From: SIG701 sp045577175
GTDB taxonomy: Bacteria; Bacillota; Clostridia; Oscillospirales; CAG-272
DNA length: 64,000 nt
Direction: 5' to 3'
NCBI GenBank assembly: GCA_045577175.1
Contig: JAZNHT010000044.1
Coordinates: 1 to 64,000 of the forward strand
Below the pieces are notes generated by a model that saw nothing but the letters and a program-made list of their open reading frames with translations, did not search any database and was not told where the DNA came from. A program made the translations under genes and the position numbers. This document shows, in pieces, positions 60,294 to 64,000 of the stretch; positions within the stretch are counted from its first letter, which is position 1, and each line of letters opens with the position of its first letter.

Positions 60294-62309
60294 TTATCCT
60301 ATAAACACCGTACCGACCGACCATGCGGTAAGATGCGGCACCGTGACAATGCAGCCGTCCTCCGTTTTTTCATACGGAAGATCAAACGCACCGTCGTACT
60401 GCGAATCAAACGTAAACCTCTCCGCCTTCGGATTGCGGATGAGAATACGGATGTTCTCCTCGGGACCTACCGTGCAGTTGAGGAGCGACACGCCGACCGT
60501 CTTTCCGTCGGCATCCACACGCGGCAGAATCACCGTCTGATCGTACCGCGAGAGAATCCGCGCAGGCGTACCGCCGCCGACGTAATCGATCACGTTGAGC
60601 AGGCGCTGACGGTGCCCGGCGTGGAGACAGTCCTTTAAAAGTCCGCAGGCGAGGACCGCCCATTTTCCGCCCTCTGCCGCCTTAAAAATCACGCTTGCAT
60701 ACCCGTTCGGAGCATCCTCCGCAATGGCGAGCGGTGCTCTTCCCTCCATCGGACCGTACACGCCGATGACCTCGCTTCGGGCGGGGATTTTCGTCATAAT
60801 TCTGAAATTCGTGTCCCCCTCCGCAAAGAAGGACGGCTTGTACGAAGAGGCACCGACCTCATTCACGGGATGAGGCGTGTATTTCTCCTCAAGCAGCATC
60901 TTGACAAGCGTATCCGGCTCCGTCATCTCAAAGCCGAGGTCAATACCGCGCGCCTGTATCTCCGCCACCGAAGCGGCATCGGCAACGACGTTCTTTTTGA
61001 GCAGTGCCATAAGCTCCCCGTCCGTCATCATCTTCGCAACATTTTCGCGCAGGATGGACACGCCGCACGTCTCCGTGTACGTCAACGGAATGCCCTGTCT
61101 GACAAACAAAGTCACACCGCCGTGCGGCTCTTTGGCGAGATCGTCCATTGTCCCGTCTGCGGGAAGCGGACGCAAAAAGCTCTCCTTCGGCATCGCGTAT
61201 GTGACGCCGTCCGCACGGGTGGAGCCAGACATGGCGGCGAGCTTTTCCCAGTACGGTCTCTGTGCGGAGAACAGCGCAAATCCCTTCTCATGGTGCGAAA
61301 GCGGCTCACCGAGCCTGCCCAGCATCGCATAGCTCATATCGGTCGCACCGGCGGCAAAATAGAGAGACGTTTCCATCGCCGTGCCGTGCACCGTTTTGCC
61401 CATGGCGAGCGTGGAGAGATTCTCAATCTCGGGGCAGATGACCTTAACGTACTCCGGCTCAAGCGAGGTCTGGAAAGACAGGCTGAGCATTTTGTCAATC
61501 ATGCGGTTCGGATCGTGATCGTGGAAGGCACCGCCGCCGGGACGGTACACGGGAGCTTTGCCCGTGACCTTAACCATCCGATCATAAATAAATCCGTGAC
61601 CGCTGCCGCTGTAGCATCCGTGCGCGTAGCTCTGCAGACCGAGGGCGGCATCGGGACACACCTCATGCACCGCGCGGCTGATCTCCTCCGCAAAGGACGC
61701 CATGCCCTCTCTGACAAAATCGATCCAGTTTTTGCGCACGGTGAGGGAGCCGTGGAGAATCTCATAAACGAGCGCTTCGCGCGTAAACGACGTGCCGTGC
61801 TCTTTATTAAAGGAAGCAAGGCAATCCTCGCAAAAGCAGCCGTACATCACGGGGCGGTGATTGTTCGCACGGAAATCGTCATCAATCCACACGTCCTTTG
61901 GCTGAATTGCTTCGGCATACAACCGCGTCGACTCACAAACGTAGCGTCGGAAATACGGATCGTTCCAGCAGAAGCAGTAATCACTGCACTCCCCCTCGTG
62001 TCCGACCATCTTACGGACGGGCGATCCCTCAAACAAAAGACCTGAGCAATCCCGCCGTGCCATATATTCCCCGTGCCCGATCGTGTTGGAAATCTGCATG
62101 GATACGCTCACGCCTGCCTCGCGGAGCTTCTTGGCGGAGTGCGCACACTGCTCTGCGGCTTTTTTGTGCGCCTCCATCGGCGGATAGCCGTAGAGGGTGT
62201 TGATCCACACCCCGTCAAAGCATCCCTTATGGCGATCTCTTGCTTCAAGCAGGGAATCCAACACCTCACCGTGGTAAAAATCCGAGGCAAGCCGCTGAAT
62301 CAGTTTCAT
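60294..62309 (-). CDS. Glycoside hydrolase-like TIM-barrel protein
   Basis: A 671-residue cytoplasmic protein without signal peptide. The N-terminal part resembles a beta/alpha barrel of GH42/GH-A type (DGVWINTLYGYP, KDVWIDDDFRANNH, GLQSYAHGCYSG, then a middle ATDMSYAMLGRLGE), followed by a beta-galactosidase-trimerisation-like region and a C-terminal beta domain (LTAWSVGTVFIG). Two Cys-rich spots (YGCFCEDCLASF, CSDYCFCWND) are notable. It has a perfect promoter and its own terminator as a single-gene unit. Catalytic acids and substrate cannot be fixed from sequence alone. Confidence 0.6.
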   Translation of the reverse strand: MKLIQRLASDFYHGEVLDSLLEARDRHKGCFDGVWINTLYGYPPMEAHKKAAEQCAHSAKKLREAGVSVSMQISNTIGHGEYMARRDCSGLLFEGSPVRKMVGHEGECSDYCFCWNDPYFRRYVCESTRLYAEAIQPKDVWIDDDFRANNHRPVMYGCFCEDCLASFNKEHGTSFTREALVYEILHGSLTVRKNWIDFVREGMASFAEEISRAVHEVCPDAALGLQSYAHGCYSGSGHGFIYDRMVKVTGKAPVYRPGGGAFHDHDPNRMIDKMLSLSFQTSLEPEYVKVICPEIENLSTLAMGKTVHGTAMETSLYFAAGATDMSYAMLGRLGEPLSHHEKGFALFSAQRPYWEKLAAMSGSTRADGVTYAMPKESFLRPLPADGTMDDLAKEPHGGVTLFVRQGIPLTYTETCGVSILRENVAKMMTDGELMALLKKNVVADAASVAEIQARGIDLGFEMTEPDTLVKMLLEEKYTPHPVNEVGASSYKPSFFAEGDTNFRIMTKIPARSEVIGVYGPMEGRAPLAIAEDAPNGYASVIFKAAEGGKWAVLACGLLKDCLHAGHRQRLLNVIDYVGGGTPARILSRYDQTVILPRVDADGKTVGVSLLNCTVGPEENIRILIRNPKAERFTFDSQYDGAFDLPYEKTEDGCIVTVPHLTAWSVGTVFIG

Positions 62310-62338
62310 AAAAACACTCCTTTTGCGCTGTTTTTTGT

Positions 62339-62367
62339 ATTATAGCATCCCGTTTGCACAGTGTCAA
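62339..62367 (-). promoter_or_regulatory. Perfect consensus sigma-A promoter of the glycosidase-like gene
   Basis: TTGACA (62362-62367) and TATAAT (62339-62344) on the minus strand, spacer 17. Confidence 0.9.
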
Positions 62368-62396
62368 GGCGGCATTCACGAAACACGTTCGTAATG

Positions 62397-62429
62397 CAAA
62401 AAGGAGAGGCACGGAGTACCTCCCCTTTC
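62397..62429 (-). terminator. Terminator of valS
   Basis: Read leftward, AAAGGGGAGG pairs with CCTCTCCTTT (one mismatch) and runs into TTTTT. Confidence 0.8.
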
Positions 62430-62433
62430 GGTT

Positions 62434-64000
62434 TTATTTACCCTGTACAGCGGCGAGAGCTTCCAGAATACCCTCACGCTGTGCCTTGTATTTTTCGAGC
62501 TTGGCTCGCTCGCCGGCAACGACTGCCTCGGGCGCACGGGACGTAAAGCTCTCGTTTGCGAGCTTCGCCTCGGCACGGGCAATCTCCTTCTCCATCGACT
62601 CAAGCTCACCGCTGAGACGCTTGCGTTCCGCCTCAAAATCGACCATATCCGCAAGCGGAATGTAGATCGTGGCGGCATCGGTGACGATCTGCACCGCGCC
62701 CTCCTCCGTATACGCATCCACAACGGACACGCCGGAAGCGGAAGCGAGACGCGCGAAAAATGCGTGCGTGCTTTCATCAAAGCTCTCGGGATACTTCGTG
62801 ACGATGAAGATCTGCGCCTTTCTCGACGGCGGAACATTCATCTCGGAGCGTCTGCCGCGGATCGCCGTGATCGCGCTGATGACGCGCGTAATCTTCTCCT
62901 CCTCTTCGGGGAAGCGAAGATCCTCACGCACAGTCGGATACTGTGCGATCATGATGCTGCCCTCCGTGCCGGGGAGCGTCTGATAAATCTCCTCGGTGAT
63001 GAACGGCATAAACGGATGAAGCAGTGCGAGAATCTGCGTGAGCACGTAGCCGAGCACGTTCTGCGCGACACGTGATCTCTCCGTGCCCTTCATGGAGACG
63101 GAAGCCTTGGAAAGCTCGATATACCAGTCACAGTAGACGTCCCAGATGAAATCGTACAGCGCGCCGAGCGCGATACCGATCTCATAGCGGTCGAGATTGG
63201 AGCGAACAGATGCAACCGTATCGTTCAGACGGGCGAGAATCCACTTATCCTCCGCCGCAAGTGCGGACAGCGCGGGCAGCTCGATCTTCTCGATTTCGAG
63301 ATTCATCATGACAAAGCGAGCCGCGTTCCACAGCTTGTTTGCAAAGTTGCGCGCCGCCTCGATCTTCTCGTCGGAGAAACGCATGTCGTTTCCGGGGCTG
63401 TTGCCCGTTGCGAGCGCGAAGCGGAGTGCATCCGCACCGTAATTTTCAATAATCTCAAGCGGATCGATACCGTTGCCGAGGGATTTGGACATCTTGCGTC
63501 CCTGTGCATCGCGGACGAGACCGTGGATGAGCACCGTATCAAACGGAATCGCGTCCGTATACTCAAGCGCAGAGAAAATCATACGGGACACCCAGAACGT
63601 GATAATGTCGTAGCCCGTAACGAGCGTGTTGGTGGGATAGAAGTAGGACAGATCCTCCGTCGTCTGCGGCCAGCCCATCGTAGAGAACGGCCAGAGCGCC
63701 GAGGAGAACCACGTATCCAGTGTATCGGGATCCTGCGTCATTCTGCCGCCGCACTTCGGGCAGACATCGACGCTTTCGCCGGACACGACCATCTCGCCGC
63801 ACTCGTCGCAGTAGTACGCCGGAATACGGTGACCCCACCAGAGCTGACGGGAGATACACCAGTCGCGGATATTTTCCATCCAGTGGAAGTAGTTCTTGGA
63901 GAAGCGCTCGGGCACGAACTTGATGCGTCCGTCGCGCACCGCCTCGATCGCGGGCTTGGCAAGCGGCTCCATCTTGACGAACCACTGCTTGGACACCATC
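62434..64000 (-). CDS. valS: Valyl-tRNA synthetase, C-terminal part (cut by window edge)
   Basis: The last ~521 residues of a class I synthetase charging tRNA(Val). The catalytic core end is present (NIRDWCISRQLWWGHRIPAY, TWFSSALWPFSTMGWP, GRKMSKSLGNGIDP with the KMSKS loop), then the anticodon domain and the ValRS-specific C-terminal coiled coil (ERKRLSGELESMEKEIARAEAKL, shown in part). A CDECGEM...CPKCGGRM zinc-type insert lies near the cut. The N-terminal HIGH motif and editing domain are beyond the window. Confidence 0.97.
   Translation of the reverse strand, partial: MVSKQWFVKMEPLAKPAIEAVRDGRIKFVPERFSKNYFHWMENIRDWCISRQLWWGHRIPAYYCDECGEMVVSGESVDVCPKCGGRMTQDPDTLDTWFSSALWPFSTMGWPQTTEDLSYFYPTNTLVTGYDIITFWVSRMIFSALEYTDAIPFDTVLIHGLVRDAQGRKMSKSLGNGIDPLEIIENYGADALRFALATGNSPGNDMRFSDEKIEAARNFANKLWNAARFVMMNLEIEKIELPALSALAAEDKWILARLNDTVASVRSNLDRYEIGIALGALYDFIWDVYCDWYIELSKASVSMKGTERSRVAQNVLGYVLTQILALLHPFMPFITEEIYQTLPGTEGSIMIAQYPTVREDLRFPEEEEKITRVISAITAIRGRRSEMNVPPSRKAQIFIVTKYPESFDESTHAFFARLASASGVSVVDAYTEEGAVQIVTDAATIYIPLADMVDFEAERKRLSGELESMEKEIARAEAKLANESFTSRAPEAVVAGERAKLEKYKAQREGILEALAAVQGK

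Overview
The window reads as a chromosomal segment of a spore-forming, probably anaerobic low-G+C-phylum (Bacillota) bacterium of class Clostridia, most like the Oscillospiraceae/Ruminococcaceae or a neighbouring gut family. Evidence: SpoIIR, a SpoVAC-SpoVAD-SpoVAE operon and a SleC-type cortex-lytic system (endospores), HPr kinase, ClpC, FtsH next to tilS-hpt, acetate kinase, a folT THF riboswitch, and palindromic repeat families of the kind seen in these organisms. Coding DNA is fairly GC-rich by eye; a few genes (sigma factor at 813, LRR surface protein at 37248, acetyltransferase at 45348, small protein at 48809) are visibly AT-richer and look acquired.

Layout. 1-8.1 kb: end of polA, a palindromic repeat, then a leftward block with an unusual sigma factor carrying a large C-terminal extension, a nitroreductase with its own operator, clpC, and a three-gene cortex-lytic cluster in which the SleC propeptide-like domain and catalytic domain are separate genes. 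8.4-13.6 kb: rightward VTC-domain/DUF4956/carbohydrate-binding lipoprotein operon behind TTCACA direct repeats, then an ECF sigma factor and its membrane partner. 13.7-17.7 kb: prfC, and a leftward acyl-CoA synthetase plus TetR regulator behind a consensus promoter with a perfect operator.

17.8-26.3 kb: a complete shikimate-to-phenylalanine/tyrosine operon (aroF, tyrA, aroB, aroA, aroC, pheA, aroE-aroK fusion, aroQ) preceded by a leader peptide in which half of the codons are Phe or Tyr and by an attenuator hairpin. 26.4-31.6 kb: an envelope polysaccharide operon (O-antigen-ligase-like protein, WecA/TagO-like transferase, two DUF4330 proteins, one anchored protein). 31.6-37 kb: membrane XRE regulator, then leftward small membrane protein-tilS-hpt-ftsH. 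37-39.2 kb: a structured leader RNA candidate with a terminator in front of a BspA-like LRR surface protein.

39.2-45.2 kb: leftward housekeeping genes hisS-aspS-yqeG-pepP, efp and an acidic zinc-ribbon protein. 45.3-49.3 kb: acetyltransferase, a REP-associated tyrosine transposase with REP-like hairpins inside its own reading frame, ackA, spoIIR with a textbook sigma-F promoter, a cluster of three REP-like hairpins and an orphan Cys-rich protein. 49.3-53.2 kb: folT-folC-lipoprotein operon under a THF riboswitch interrupted by a hairpin-rich insert, then hprK. 53.4-58.2 kb: PrsA-like foldase, two poorly known proteins, three small hypotheticals and a YfcE-like phosphodiesterase. 58.2-64 kb: palindromic element, spoVA operon under a sigma-G promoter, a glycosidase-like protein and the C-terminal part of valS. 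No rRNA, tRNA, CRISPR array, prophage or complete insertion sequence was seen. All assignments were made by reading sequence, without database searches.
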